A DNA stretch of 64,000 nucleotides from an uncultured Balneola sp. GTDB taxonomy: Bacteria > Bacteroidota > Rhodothermia > Balneolales > Balneolaceae. The number at the start of each line of letters is the position of its first letter. The first letter of the stretch is position 1. This document shows, one piece after another, positions 17,306-26,953 of the stretch. The stretch covers positions 62,001-126,000 of the forward strand of contig CAJXQC010000008.1 of NCBI GenBank assembly GCA_913058495.1. Reading direction: 5' to 3'. The notes beneath the pieces are model-generated. The model was not told the origin of the DNA, did not search any database, and saw only the letters and a program-made list of their open reading frames with translations. The translations under genes and the position numbers were made by a program.

Positions 17306-17527
17306 AACGAAGCATGAATGTACGCATTGAATCTAAAGAAATTGTATAGGATTTTCTCATTTCTACAAACAGCATCTTTTTCGGGATAAACAACACTTAA
17401 GCTACGGCAGATGGTAAAAATCATCGAATAAAGGTCTTCCGGCTAGGATATCCCGTTACATATCTAAGCTATAAATAAGAGTATTTTTAATCCCGTATAT
17501 CTGTTCCAACAAAAATGGGACAGATCT

Positions 17528-19738
17528 ATGAAATACTTTTTATTACTTGTATCGGCAGTGCTATTTAATTCTAAACTTGTTGCGCAGGAGCAGTCTATAT
17601 ATGAGAACTTTTTACTCAGCGCCACAAAAATAAATACCAAAGTAATTATTGACGGTGAACTTGAAGAATCCGAATGGGGTAAAGCCTCCATCACTTCGGA
17701 CTTTTTAAACAAAGCTCCCAGAGATACAGGACTTGCGGTAAACCAAACCAAAGCCTGGATCATGTATGACGATGAATTTTTGTACATCGGCGCCATCAAT
17801 TATCAAAAAAAGGAAGATCTGGTCATCAAAACATTAAAGAGAGATAATTCATCGTATCACTGGGATAGCGATGGATTTAGTGTGGTGCTGGATCCGATGA
17901 ACAAGCAAACCAATGGCTTCTTATTCGGAGTGAACGCTGCCGGAGCCCGGGTAGATGGAATGGTGAGTATAGAAAATTCCAGAACCCGACCTGATGTTAA
18001 CTGGGATAATGTGTGGTACAGTTCTGTGAAAATTCACGACGATTATTGGGTTGCAGAATTTGCAATTCCATTCAAATCCATCAATTACGATACCAATGTG
18101 GAAGAGTGGGGAATCAATTTTGTTCGAAACGATATGAAGAGAAACGAATACTCAACATGGAGCCATGTTCCTTTAGGATTTCCGGGAATTGATATAGGGC
18201 ATTTGGGAACTATGGTGATCAAAGATATCCCGCCAAAAAGAAAGCAAGGAGCCATCATCCAGCCTTATGTATTAGGTTCATCAAACAAAAATTTTCTGGA
18301 AGCAAATAATGGACTGGAAAATGATATTGAAATAGGATTGGATGCTAAAATTCCTGTCGGCCAAAACCTGAAACTAGACCTGACTGTTAATCCGGATTTC
18401 TCAACGGTTGATGTAGATCAACAGGTAACCAACCTTTCAAGATTCAGCATTTTCTTTCTGGAAAAGCGAGCATTCTTTCTTGAAAACAGCGATCTGTTCG
18501 GGAGTTTTGGAACATGGGGATTGAAACCCTTTTTCTCGAGAAGAATTGGATTAAATAACGGAGAAATAGTACCAATTCTATTTGGCGCAAGGATTACCGG
18601 AAATCTAAGTGAAGATCTGAGAGTTGGTGTTTTGAATGCCCATACGAGATCGGTCAATGATCTTTCGGCAAATAACTATACTGTTGCATCGGTACAGCAA
18701 AATCTTGTAGGGCGTACTAATATTAAAGCTCTGTTCACAAACCGCTCTTCTTTTGACGGAGCCTCACCAACAGGAGAAGATTACAATCGAACCATTGGAG
18801 CAGAAATCAATTACACTTCTGAAAACGGTTATTGGAACGGAAATGTGAGATACCATTGGTCGCAAACTGAAGATAAATTCGAAGACGCTTATTTTGCAGG
18901 TGCAACCTTGATGTATGGTGATGGAGATAAATTTTTTGGAATCACCGCAGACAGAGTTGAGGACAATTATATAAATGAACTGGGATTCTCAGATCGACTT
19001 TTTCAATATGATGCCGAAGCCGAGGAATTGAAAAGAGTGGGTTATAATTTTATCAATTCCTGGGCAGGATTTACCATTCGTCCTGAAGCTGATTGGATAA
19101 ATAGTCAGACATTTTCCGGCTGGATGGTTGGGTCAACAACTACGGATGGGGACTTTATCGACAGAATACTTTCAATTAATTATGAGTTGAATACTAAAGA
19201 CTGGGGAGGGATCAACCTGAGTGCAAGGAATAGTAGAGTTGCTCTCCTGTTCCCCACAAATTTGATCAACGGAGATGAACTGCTTCCTGTTGATACCTAC
19301 ACATTCAACAGAATTGCATTCGATTATTATTCTGATACCAGAGGAATTATAAACGGAAGCCTGAATACTTCTTTCGGAGAATTCTATAACGGAAGCAGAA
19401 CTCAGTTCGGGGGTTCTCTGAACATGAGAGTTCAACCCTGGGGAAATTTTGGAGTTCGTTATGTAGGAAATAAAGTAAACCTACCTGATAATTACGGAGA
19501 AGCAACACTGCACCTTATCGGTCCGCAGGCAGAAGTAAGTTTTTCAAATAATCTTAGTTGGACCAGTTTCCTGCAATACAACACTCAGGCAGAGAATTTT
19601 AATCTGAACAGCAGATTGCAATGGAGATTTGCTTCTATGTCAGATCTGTTCATTGTTTATAACGACAATTATGCCACAGATAATTTTGCAGTAAAAAATC
19701 GCGGTGTGGTATTTAAAATGAACTATTGGTTTAATTAA
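17528..19738 (+). CDS. DUF5916 outer-membrane-type protein with CBM9-like N-terminus
   Basis: A 736-residue exported protein with a signal peptide (about 1-19, ending LVAQ). Residues about 30-225 resemble the carbohydrate-binding family 9 fold (IDGELEESEWGKAS start, DSDGFSVVLDP middle). The remainder is the DUF5916 region, rich in alternating hydrophobic strands and ending in aromatic residues (NYWFN), which suggests an outer-membrane beta barrel. The function of this common Bacteroidota family is not established. It may bind or sense an extracellular polymer. An intradiol-dioxygenase-like gene follows. Confidence 0.85.
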   Translation: MKYFLLLVSAVLFNSKLVAQEQSIYENFLLSATKINTKVIIDGELEESEWGKASITSDFLNKAPRDTGLAVNQTKAWIMYDDEFLYIGAINYQKKEDLVIKTLKRDNSSYHWDSDGFSVVLDPMNKQTNGFLFGVNAAGARVDGMVSIENSRTRPDVNWDNVWYSSVKIHDDYWVAEFAIPFKSINYDTNVEEWGINFVRNDMKRNEYSTWSHVPLGFPGIDIGHLGTMVIKDIPPKRKQGAIIQPYVLGSSNKNFLEANNGLENDIEIGLDAKIPVGQNLKLDLTVNPDFSTVDVDQQVTNLSRFSIFFLEKRAFFLENSDLFGSFGTWGLKPFFSRRIGLNNGEIVPILFGARITGNLSEDLRVGVLNAHTRSVNDLSANNYTVASVQQNLVGRTNIKALFTNRSSFDGASPTGEDYNRTIGAEINYTSENGYWNGNVRYHWSQTEDKFEDAYFAGATLMYGDGDKFFGITADRVEDNYINELGFSDRLFQYDAEAEELKRVGYNFINSWAGFTIRPEADWINSQTFSGWMVGSTTTDGDFIDRILSINYELNTKDWGGINLSARNSRVALLFPTNLINGDELLPVDTYTFNRIAFDYYSDTRGIINGSLNTSFGEFYNGSRTQFGGSLNMRVQPWGNFGVRYVGNKVNLPDNYGEATLHLIGPQAEVSFSNNLSWTSFLQYNTQAENFNLNSRLQWRFASMSDLFIVYNDNYATDNFAVKNRGVVFKMNYWFN

Positions 19739-19823
19739 TAATAAAGGATCAAAGATAAATGACCTTGGCTGTCATTTGCCATTCATCTTAATTTCTTAAA
19801 TAAGAGCTAAAACTTAATTACTT

Positions 19824-20435
19824 ATGAAAACACTACTACTTATATCATTCTTAGTTATCGCAGGATCAATAACCTCTCAAGCTCAGGGTAAACTTGTCGG
19901 TGGACCATGTGAAGGATGCGAAGCAGTTTTCGAATATGGAGACCAAAACCTCTCTTCAGTTGATACGCTCCCGGAATTTGGAAGTGAAGGAGTTGATATT
20001 AAAGTTACCGGAACAGTTTACAAGGAAGATGGGAAAACTCCGGCTGAAGGAGTGATCTTGTATGTATACCAAACAAATGAAGAAGGAGTTTATCCGACGA
20101 AAGGCGATGAAACCGGCTGGGGAAGAAGACACGGTTATATTCGTGGTTGGATAAAAACAGATAGCAAAGGGAAGTATACTTTTTACACGCAAAAGCCGAT
20201 GTTTTATGGAAATGAACCGGCACATATCCATTTAACTATTCTTGAACCAAACGGAAAGTATTATTGGCTGGGAAGTTACTTGTTTGAGGGAGATAAAAAT
20301 CTAACCTCAAGACAACTAAATAACCGCAATCCCAGAGGCGGCAATAACGGGATTATCAGCTACAAAGAGAAAGATGGTATTTTAATGGGAAATAGAGATA
20401 TCATTTTGGGCAAGAGTATTTCGGGATATAAATAA
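19824..20435 (+). CDS. Secreted intradiol ring-cleavage dioxygenase-like protein
   Basis: A 203-residue protein with a signal peptide (about 1-20). The core resembles intradiol dioxygenases, which open catechol-type rings with Fe(III): RGWIKTDSKGKYTF (107-120) and PAHIHL with H134 and H136. Tyrosines Y90 (GVYPT) and Y128 (MFYGN) are placed where the iron-binding tyrosines sit in the family, so the metal site may be complete. Cytosolic catechol dioxygenases are not exported; this form lies in the periplasm. A PCEGCE motif (28-33) may form a disulfide. Confidence 0.8.
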   Translation: MKTLLLISFLVIAGSITSQAQGKLVGGPCEGCEAVFEYGDQNLSSVDTLPEFGSEGVDIKVTGTVYKEDGKTPAEGVILYVYQTNEEGVYPTKGDETGWGRRHGYIRGWIKTDSKGKYTFYTQKPMFYGNEPAHIHLTILEPNGKYYWLGSYLFEGDKNLTSRQLNNRNPRGGNNGIISYKEKDGILMGNRDIILGKSISGYK

Positions 20436-20524
20436 GATCTTTATGACAAATCAATCTTATCTGTGAAAAAAAGGACGTTTGATTATATTGACTCGAATTT
20501 AAGATCAAACTCTACAATCATAAT

Positions 20525-20947
20525 ATGTCACTTAATCTCAATTTCGACTCACTTAAAAAATATAAAGATGAAGGCTTGCTGCTGCTCAGAGTAGGAGTGG
20601 GCTTGAATTATCTGTTTTTTCACGGATGGGGAAAACTTATGGGTGGTCACGAACGATGGATTTCACTCGGGCAGGTAATGCCTCATTTCGGAGTTGATGA
20701 AATTGCTATGGTTTGGGGCTTTTTGGGAGCGCTTATTGAAACACTTGGAGCTCTGCTATTTGCGGTAGGGTATAAATTCAGATTTGTTGCGATGCTTTTA
20801 GGATCAATGATGCTGGTTGCAGTTTATGCACACATAAGCGACGGAGACAGTTGGCGACAGGCTTCGCATGCATTTAAGATGATGTTCGTGTTTTTTGGAA
20901 TGATGTTGATTGGGTCTGGAAAATACGCATTCGAGAAATCCAGTTAA
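20525..20947 (+). CDS. DoxX family membrane protein
   Basis: A 140-residue protein with four predicted helices and the DoxX-type sequence LLLRVGVGLNYLFFHGWGKL at about 20-39. DoxX proteins are small membrane proteins, in some cases linked to quinone-dependent thiosulfate oxidation or to oxidative stress; the role of this one is unknown. It lies 89 bases after the dioxygenase-like gene on the same strand and could share its transcript. Confidence 0.85.
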   Translation: MSLNLNFDSLKKYKDEGLLLLRVGVGLNYLFFHGWGKLMGGHERWISLGQVMPHFGVDEIAMVWGFLGALIETLGALLFAVGYKFRFVAMLLGSMMLVAVYAHISDGDSWRQASHAFKMMFVFFGMMLIGSGKYAFEKSS

Positions 20948-21083
20948 CAGTAAGAAAAATAGAAGTTTTGTGCTGTGAGCAGAACTCGATTCTGAGTTGT
21001 TAAATGAGGTTTGAAGCCAAGTGAAGTTCTAAATAAACGGAATGTCTCCGTTGACGATAAGAAAAGTACTGTAGTCTTCTATT

Positions 21084-22130
21084 TTAATTATTCCTGATTA
21101 CTCTATTCTCTCCCTCTTTCATAAGAATAAAGTTCTCATCCCCAACTACAGCATTAAAATCATTGATGGGATCCATTTCGCCATCGTCAGCGAGGGGAAA
21201 GGTTCCATAGTGCATTCCAATGCTTAAAACAGATCCAAGATCTTTATGAATTTGTAGAGCTTGAGCGGGATCAACATGGACGGGCCCCATAAACCATCTG
21301 GGGATATAAGCTCCGATTGGGATCAAAGCAGTTTTTATTGGAGCATAATCTTTTCCGATCTTCTTAAAGAAATTGTTATAACCCGTATCGCCCGCGAAAT
21401 AAATGTTTCCGTTTGGAGATTCGATTACAAAACCGGCCCATAGAGTTTTATCTCTGTCAAACATTCCACGGCTGGAAAAATGCTGTGCTTCAACTGCTGA
21501 AATAGAAACAGTGCTGTCTGCCGGGTGTTCTTCCCACCAATCCAGATGTACAGTTTTTGAAATACCTTTTTTGTTCAGGTACAAATCCAAGCCAAGCGGA
21601 GTAATAAAAACGGGGTCATGAATTTCTTCGATTTGAAGAAGCGTGTTTATATCCAAATGATCGTAGTGATTATGACTGATCAGTACAAAGTCCAGATCCG
21701 GAAGATCTTCGAATTTAATTCCTGGAGGACGCATTCGTTTTGGTCCTGCAAAACTAAAAGGTGAAACCCGATCACTGTAAACCGGATCAGTAATAATATT
21801 TAACCCATCTGTTTGAATCAGAAAAGTAGAGTGATTTATATAGGTGATCACTTGAGATGAATTCGATATCAGTAGAGCGGGCTTTTCTCCAAAAGACACA
21901 TCAGCTGTTGTTTTCTCTGTCCATTTCCCGGGCTTTCTGGTGAACAGCCACTTCATGAGCTCTCCGGAGCTTTTTTCTACATAGCCTTCGCCATTGAAGA
22001 ATTTTGTTCCATCAAAATGTTTTGATGTTGCACCCGAATAACCCGGAGCAGATACTGCAAAACCAATTCCGGCTATGATTATGGCTACAGCTCCCAAAAC
22101 AATAAATAAAGCCATAATTATTTTTTTCAT
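21084..22130 (-). CDS. Metallo-beta-lactamase-fold hydrolase, NAPE-PLD-like
   Basis: A 348-residue protein with an N-terminal membrane anchor or uncleaved signal (about 3-25). The zinc site is complete: SHNHYDHLD supplies H153, H155, D157 and H158, followed by H217 (AQHFSSRG) and D248 (AGDTGY). The sequence pattern is that of the NAPE-PLD/RomA group, which hydrolyses N-acyl-phosphatidylethanolamine or related lipids. A periplasmic membrane-lipid hydrolase is therefore the likely role. I chose the ATG at 22130; a TTG two codons earlier is also in frame. Confidence 0.85.
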   Translation of the reverse strand: MKKIIMALFIVLGAVAIIIAGIGFAVSAPGYSGATSKHFDGTKFFNGEGYVEKSSGELMKWLFTRKPGKWTEKTTADVSFGEKPALLISNSSQVITYINHSTFLIQTDGLNIITDPVYSDRVSPFSFAGPKRMRPPGIKFEDLPDLDFVLISHNHYDHLDINTLLQIEEIHDPVFITPLGLDLYLNKKGISKTVHLDWWEEHPADSTVSISAVEAQHFSSRGMFDRDKTLWAGFVIESPNGNIYFAGDTGYNNFFKKIGKDYAPIKTALIPIGAYIPRWFMGPVHVDPAQALQIHKDLGSVLSIGMHYGTFPLADDGEMDPINDFNAVVGDENFILMKEGENRVIRNN

Positions 22131-22202
22131 GGACAACAGAGCTGAATATTAGATTATATTCTTAACCCTTAATTTTTTGTAGTTGATATAGTGGTGCTTT
22201 GA

Positions 22203-22235
22203 AAAAAGAGAGCATGTGACACACACTCTCTTTTT
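22203..22235 (-). terminator. Intrinsic terminator after the S9 peptidase gene
   Basis: AAAAAGAGAG and CTCTCTTTTT form a perfect 10-bp stem with a 13-base loop, 6 bases past the stop of the minus-strand S9 gene. The stem's own T-run (read on the minus strand) makes it a convincing terminator. Confidence 0.85.
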
Positions 22236-22240
22236 AGAAT

Positions 22241-24331
22241 CTATTTGTTATCAAGCTCTTCCTGAAAAAACTCAAATATCCTTCGGTATTCATCGAACCA
22301 GGAATCAGGATCACGAAAACTATGACGTTCACTTGGATACATCATCATATCAAAGTCTGTATTTCCGGTTTGTATGAGCTTTTCTATGTATTGAGCCGCG
22401 TCCTGAAATCCAACATTATTATCAATTAAACCATGCAATATAAGTACAGGTTTTGTCAGTGAATCAACATAGGTAATAGGAGAACTTCGGGCATAGTTAA
22501 CGGAATCAGCCTGAGGAGAGCCTAGTCTTGGATAAGTGTACCATGGATTTGTGTAATAGTAATTTTCCCAATTGGTAACAGACCTGAGAGCTGCGGCAGC
22601 ATCAAAATGTTCAGGTGAAACACTCACTGTGTATAACGCCATAAAACCTCCATAACTTCCTCCATACACGCCTACTCTTGATGTATCTGCACCAGAGTAG
22701 TTTTCAGCTAAATAAGCGAGTCCGTCTTCAATATCTTCAGTTTCATATTTTCCCATCCAATTAGTTACATCTTCACGGAATTTTCTGCCATATCCTGTGC
22801 TGTGTCGGTAATCGACTTCAATTACATAATATCCCTTTTTGGTTAAATATTGGTTAAACATATACTCTCTCCAATAACTAAAGCTGAAACCTTTAAAAAC
22901 ATTTTGAAGAGAACCCGCACCGTGAACAAAAACAACGACCGGGTTTCCATTTTCTTGATCAATTACATCGGGCTTAAGTATGGATGCTGACAACTTCGTT
23001 TTTCCATCCCGACCTGTAAATCTAATGTAATCTTCTTTTTGCCATCCGATTTCTGAAAAGTTTTCAGGAACAGTGTTGGTAAGCTGAACTTCTTTTCCGG
23101 GTTTCTTGATATCAACCAGATAAATTTCTGCCGGTTCATTAAAAAAGGTTTTGCTGTAGGCAACATAACGTTTGTCCGGGCTTAACCTGAAATCTCTTCG
23201 ATGGCCTTCTGCTTTTGTTAAGAGATCTTTTTTATTTGAAGAAAGACTTAGCTTATATAATTGAATATCACCGGGATCATTTTCACTGGTTGCAATCACC
23301 ATTGACTTTGAATTTAACCATTCAACAAAAGGAATATCATACTCTCCCTGAGTATGTTGCTTTAGTCCAGTTCCGTCGGGCTTTATGGTATAAATATGAT
23401 TCCATCCATCTTTTTCACTCTGAATCATCAATAGGTCATTTTCAGGAGCAAATTCCATATTGGTTCCATATAACCATCCTTTTGTGGAGTCTTCAAAAAC
23501 CACATAAGTAGTGTCGTTTTTGAAATCATGAATGCTTAAAGTACGATTCTTCATCGGGGCATCTATCAGATCAATAGCGGCATAGTTTCCGGAAGCGCTA
23601 ATATCAGTTCTAGGAAATCCTTTGCCATTTAATAGCTTAGATATTTTACCGGTTTCTATATCTATAACAGATAAAGTAAATGATCCTATTCCACGTCTCG
23701 TAGTTCCGGGTTTTACATAGGTTCCGATATATTCAGGAAAGTAGTATTCTTTGCTTTCAGAATTATCGTTTTGAACTACTAATAAGCTCCCATTACTAGA
23801 CCATTCAGCAATACGATATGAAGATTCGTCGTCTTTTTTATTTGTAACCTGCTTAATTCCGGGTTCTTTAACCCCTGCAATCCAAACATCTCCATCAGCT
23901 ATGAAAGCAACTTCTGAACCATCGCTATTCCATGTTGCATTATAATCAAAACCTTTAGAAGCAATTAAGATGCGTTCATTTTTAAAATCTGAATCAGCGA
24001 TTGCAATGTCACCACGTTTTTGATAGATCACCTTTTTTCCATCCGGTGATAATGTATATGATCGTATAAGATCATCTGGTGCTTTTTTTGTGTTTTTTCC
24101 CTTAAGGTCAGTCTGGTACAAAGCGGAGCTGGAATCATGATGTTCCTGCCAATTATAGTATACGAGATCGCTTTCCATTGAAAATGATACCGAAGATGGA
24201 CGGTTACCAGGAAGGTAAGGCTCGTGAAAGATAGACTTTAGACTAAGCGTGTCTAGAGGAGTTTGTGCTTGAATAGCACCTGTAAATAAAAAAAGAAATA
24301 AGAGAAGGTTTAGCGATAGTTTTTTCATCAT
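22241..24331 (-). CDS. S9 family prolyl oligopeptidase/DPP-like peptidase
   Basis: A 696-residue exported serine peptidase with a signal peptide (about 1-22). The N-terminal half (about 40-430) is a beta-propeller of WD40/TolB-like blades, and the C-terminal alpha/beta hydrolase domain has the triad S559 (YGGSYGG), D637 (LIDNNV) and H670 (SERHSF). It should cleave short peptides, often after proline, in the periplasm or at the surface. The length fits the acylaminoacyl-peptidase/DPP branch. Confidence 0.92.
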   Translation of the reverse strand: MMKKLSLNLLLFLFLFTGAIQAQTPLDTLSLKSIFHEPYLPGNRPSSVSFSMESDLVYYNWQEHHDSSSALYQTDLKGKNTKKAPDDLIRSYTLSPDGKKVIYQKRGDIAIADSDFKNERILIASKGFDYNATWNSDGSEVAFIADGDVWIAGVKEPGIKQVTNKKDDESSYRIAEWSSNGSLLVVQNDNSESKEYYFPEYIGTYVKPGTTRRGIGSFTLSVIDIETGKISKLLNGKGFPRTDISASGNYAAIDLIDAPMKNRTLSIHDFKNDTTYVVFEDSTKGWLYGTNMEFAPENDLLMIQSEKDGWNHIYTIKPDGTGLKQHTQGEYDIPFVEWLNSKSMVIATSENDPGDIQLYKLSLSSNKKDLLTKAEGHRRDFRLSPDKRYVAYSKTFFNEPAEIYLVDIKKPGKEVQLTNTVPENFSEIGWQKEDYIRFTGRDGKTKLSASILKPDVIDQENGNPVVVFVHGAGSLQNVFKGFSFSYWREYMFNQYLTKKGYYVIEVDYRHSTGYGRKFREDVTNWMGKYETEDIEDGLAYLAENYSGADTSRVGVYGGSYGGFMALYTVSVSPEHFDAAAALRSVTNWENYYYTNPWYTYPRLGSPQADSVNYARSSPITYVDSLTKPVLILHGLIDNNVGFQDAAQYIEKLIQTGNTDFDMMMYPSERHSFRDPDSWFDEYRRIFEFFQEELDNK

Positions 24332-24506
24332 GCTGTAAGTTGGTTTTTAAAAGAATAGGGAGTTTGATGGATAAAAGATTTAAAGAATTATAAAAAGAGT
24401 GAAGTTTTACTCATCGTGTTTTCACGCGAAAAAGTAACAACTTCGAGAGTCCGGAAAGAAAAAGGGAACTCAAATATTATTCAGTTAATCGTTTTATCTT
24501 CTTTTG

Positions 24507-25841
24507 TCAGCCTTTCATCAAAATTTCGACTTCCTCTGCTTTCTTAGGCACATTCGTCATATTCTCGATACCGTCGTCTGTTACGATGATATCATCTTCT
24601 ATACGAACCCCTCCAAAACCAAGCAAAGATTCTACTTTTTCAGTATTCAGAAATCGATTCTTTTCAGGATCAGCTATTGCAGGTTTCAGAACTGCAGGCA
24701 CAAAATAAATTCCCGGCTCAATAGTAACCACCATTCCTGGCAATAACTCTCGACGAGCTCTTAAAAATTTAATTCCCGGGCGTTCAATTCTGTCAACTCC
24801 TTTTGGATAGCCGCCTACATCATGAGTATCTAATCCTAGAAAGTGACCTAAACCGTGAGGGAAGAAAAGAGCAAAGATATTTTCCTCCATCATGTCATCA
24901 ACACTGCCTTTTACTATGCCCATATCTTTTAAGCCTTCCATCATAGTTCGGGCAGCAAGTAAATGGAGATCTTCCATTTTAACTCCCGGTTTGATGGTAT
25001 CAAGCACTTTATCCATCCCTGCTAAAACAGAATTGTAAATTCCCTTTTGAACGTCGGTATATTTACCATTTGCAGGGAAAGTTCTTGTGTAATCTGATGC
25101 ATAGCCGTTGCATTCAAAGCCGGAATCCATCAAAAACAGATCTCCGTCTTTAATCATGCTGTTATTTACTACATAATGGAGAATAGAGGCATTTACCCCG
25201 GAAGCAAAAATTCCGTTATAAGCATCCTGCATTAACCCGTTTTCAATCTGTACTTTGTTGAAGATAGCCTTCATTTCATATTCGTACATACCGGGCTTGA
25301 TTGATTTCATTACTTCTAGATAAGCCAGGTCATTTACCCTGCAAGCTTCACGCAATTGATCCAGTTCCCAATCGGTTTTCAAAACTCTGCAATAGGTGAG
25401 AGCATCAACCAATGCTTCTGTTTCTACATTGAAACCACGATTAAGATCTTCTACAAACTCTGCTTGTTCATCATCAATGCAGTATACAGTTTCAGGCTTA
25501 AGCTCATTCAGAACTTTAAGAATATCATTTCTGTAATGAAGGTGGTCAGGTTGGTATTCTTCCAAATATTGTTCCTTTGTTTTAACATACCCGTGCCACA
25601 CAGCATACTGAGCATCCCGTTCGGGTACAAAAAGATGATATTCTTCTTTTTTGAGATCTAATACGAGCGAACATTCAGCTTCATTTACTCCTGTTAAGTA
25701 CCAGAAATTTGATTCCTGACGAAACGGGAATTCGTAATCAGTATCATAGCGGTACATGGTTTCAGCACCTTGAATAAAAACAACTCCGTTCTGATTGTCG
25801 TCGAATAATGAAAAAAGCTTTTCTCTGTGTTGGTTGTGCAT
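24507..25841 (-). CDS. pepP: Xaa-Pro aminopeptidase (aminopeptidase P family)
   Basis: A 444-residue M24 metallopeptidase that removes an N-terminal residue next to proline. The N-terminal creatinase-like domain (about 5-150) is followed by the pita-bread catalytic domain with the five metal ligands D239, D250, H333, E375 and E415, all present. No signal peptide is visible, so it is cytoplasmic. It could work with the exported S9 peptidase encoded downstream on proline-containing peptides, which is an inference from position and chemistry. Confidence 0.93.
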   Translation of the reverse strand: MHNQHREKLFSLFDDNQNGVVFIQGAETMYRYDTDYEFPFRQESNFWYLTGVNEAECSLVLDLKKEEYHLFVPERDAQYAVWHGYVKTKEQYLEEYQPDHLHYRNDILKVLNELKPETVYCIDDEQAEFVEDLNRGFNVETEALVDALTYCRVLKTDWELDQLREACRVNDLAYLEVMKSIKPGMYEYEMKAIFNKVQIENGLMQDAYNGIFASGVNASILHYVVNNSMIKDGDLFLMDSGFECNGYASDYTRTFPANGKYTDVQKGIYNSVLAGMDKVLDTIKPGVKMEDLHLLAARTMMEGLKDMGIVKGSVDDMMEENIFALFFPHGLGHFLGLDTHDVGGYPKGVDRIERPGIKFLRARRELLPGMVVTIEPGIYFVPAVLKPAIADPEKNRFLNTEKVESLLGFGGVRIEDDIIVTDDGIENMTNVPKKAEEVEILMKG

Positions 25842-25881
25842 TTCTTACTCAATCTATAGTTAAAATTTGGGCATCTGTAAC

Positions 25882-25928
25882 ACCATAACACTTTAACACA
25901 TTTTCGAGTGGTGTTAAAGTGTTATGGT
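25882..25928. repeat. 18-bp perfect inverted repeat
   Basis: ACCATAACACTTTAACAC and its exact complement GTGTTAAAGTGTTATGGT surround an 11-base loop. It lies between the stop of the minus-strand SirB1-like gene's upstream neighbour and its start region, with no T-run on either strand, so it is not a standard terminator. It may be an attenuator, protein-binding site or palindromic repeat. Confidence 0.7.
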
Positions 25929-25951
25929 ACGAAAGATTTTGAACTTCAAAC

Positions 25952-26803
25952 TCATTCATACAACTCAACAGTGGACAAAAGTTTTTTAAGATCTTCTACC
26001 TTTTCAAGTTGTTCTTTGCGCTCATAACTCTGAATTAAATTTCGAATAGTCCTGATCAGAATATCCATATCAGAAGCCATTTGGAAATATTCAGGCTTAG
26101 GAGAAATGTTGTTCTTTTTCAGAAAAAAATAGCATTGATCGTAGCTAACTACTGCTCCGTCATCATATGGATCAACCAGAAACTCTTCTCTTTCTCCTAT
26201 ATAAGTAAGCATAAAATGAATGGGCATATTTACCCCAAAAACGGGCAGATCCAAACGCCGTGCTATGAACATTACTATCATGCTTAAAGTAATTGGCAAA
26301 CCTTTACGACGATCAATAACTGTATCAAGAAAACAATTGGCAGGATTGTGATAGTCTTTTTGATCTCCATTAAAATTCAGGTCTTCAAAAACAAACTTGA
26401 ATAAATGAGACGCTTTTTTTCGTTCATCCAGTTTATATCGAATACTTGGAGCAACCATTTCGGCGAAATGATCCAGTTTTTCTTTATAGTGTTTGGTATC
26501 AATAGTTGGATTCCCAAATCTGGAAAGCATGAAAATGATGGACTCCAGGTCTTTCCGGTTTTTTATACCGACCTCCAATGCATCCACAAAATCAGTTTGT
26601 AAACCCTCAAAAGTCAGAGAGTGTATAAGTTCGTTAACTCTGGTTTTTTCTTCTCCCTGCTTCAGGTCAACCTGATATTGATCAAGCATTGGAACTACAT
26701 TTTCACCAAGTTCCACAAATCGACGGTTCACAGACTCCTGAACAAACGGATCGGGATCATCCATAAGTGTGAGGAGTGATTGTATTTCAGATTTTGAGAT
26801 CAT
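25952..26803 (-). CDS. SirB1/transglutaminase-like family protein
   Basis: A 283-residue cytoplasmic protein. The middle (about 95-240) matches the SirB1 family: NPANCFLDTVIDRRKGLPIT followed by GVNMPIHFMLTY and a VDPYDDG segment, a transglutaminase-like fold. The N-terminal portion is helical, with the pattern of HEAT-like repeats. The function is unknown; related proteins are sometimes linked to protein or tRNA processing. I chose the ATG at 26803 rather than an upstream TTG because it starts exactly at the conserved region. Confidence 0.8.
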   Translation of the reverse strand: MISKSEIQSLLTLMDDPDPFVQESVNRRFVELGENVVPMLDQYQVDLKQGEEKTRVNELIHSLTFEGLQTDFVDALEVGIKNRKDLESIIFMLSRFGNPTIDTKHYKEKLDHFAEMVAPSIRYKLDERKKASHLFKFVFEDLNFNGDQKDYHNPANCFLDTVIDRRKGLPITLSMIVMFIARRLDLPVFGVNMPIHFMLTYIGEREEFLVDPYDDGAVVSYDQCYFFLKKNNISPKPEYFQMASDMDILIRTIRNLIQSYERKEQLEKVEDLKKLLSTVELYE

Positions 26804-26953
26804 AGAATGGAAGGTAAGGATTGAAAAATACAACAACCAAGAAAAGCTTCTAGGTATCTGATTGAACTTAAATACATAAATATTTGCTGTTTATTGAAAC
26901 TATTGATGTTTTACAGGCTACCAATAAAGTCACAAATACATTTATAAGGATAT

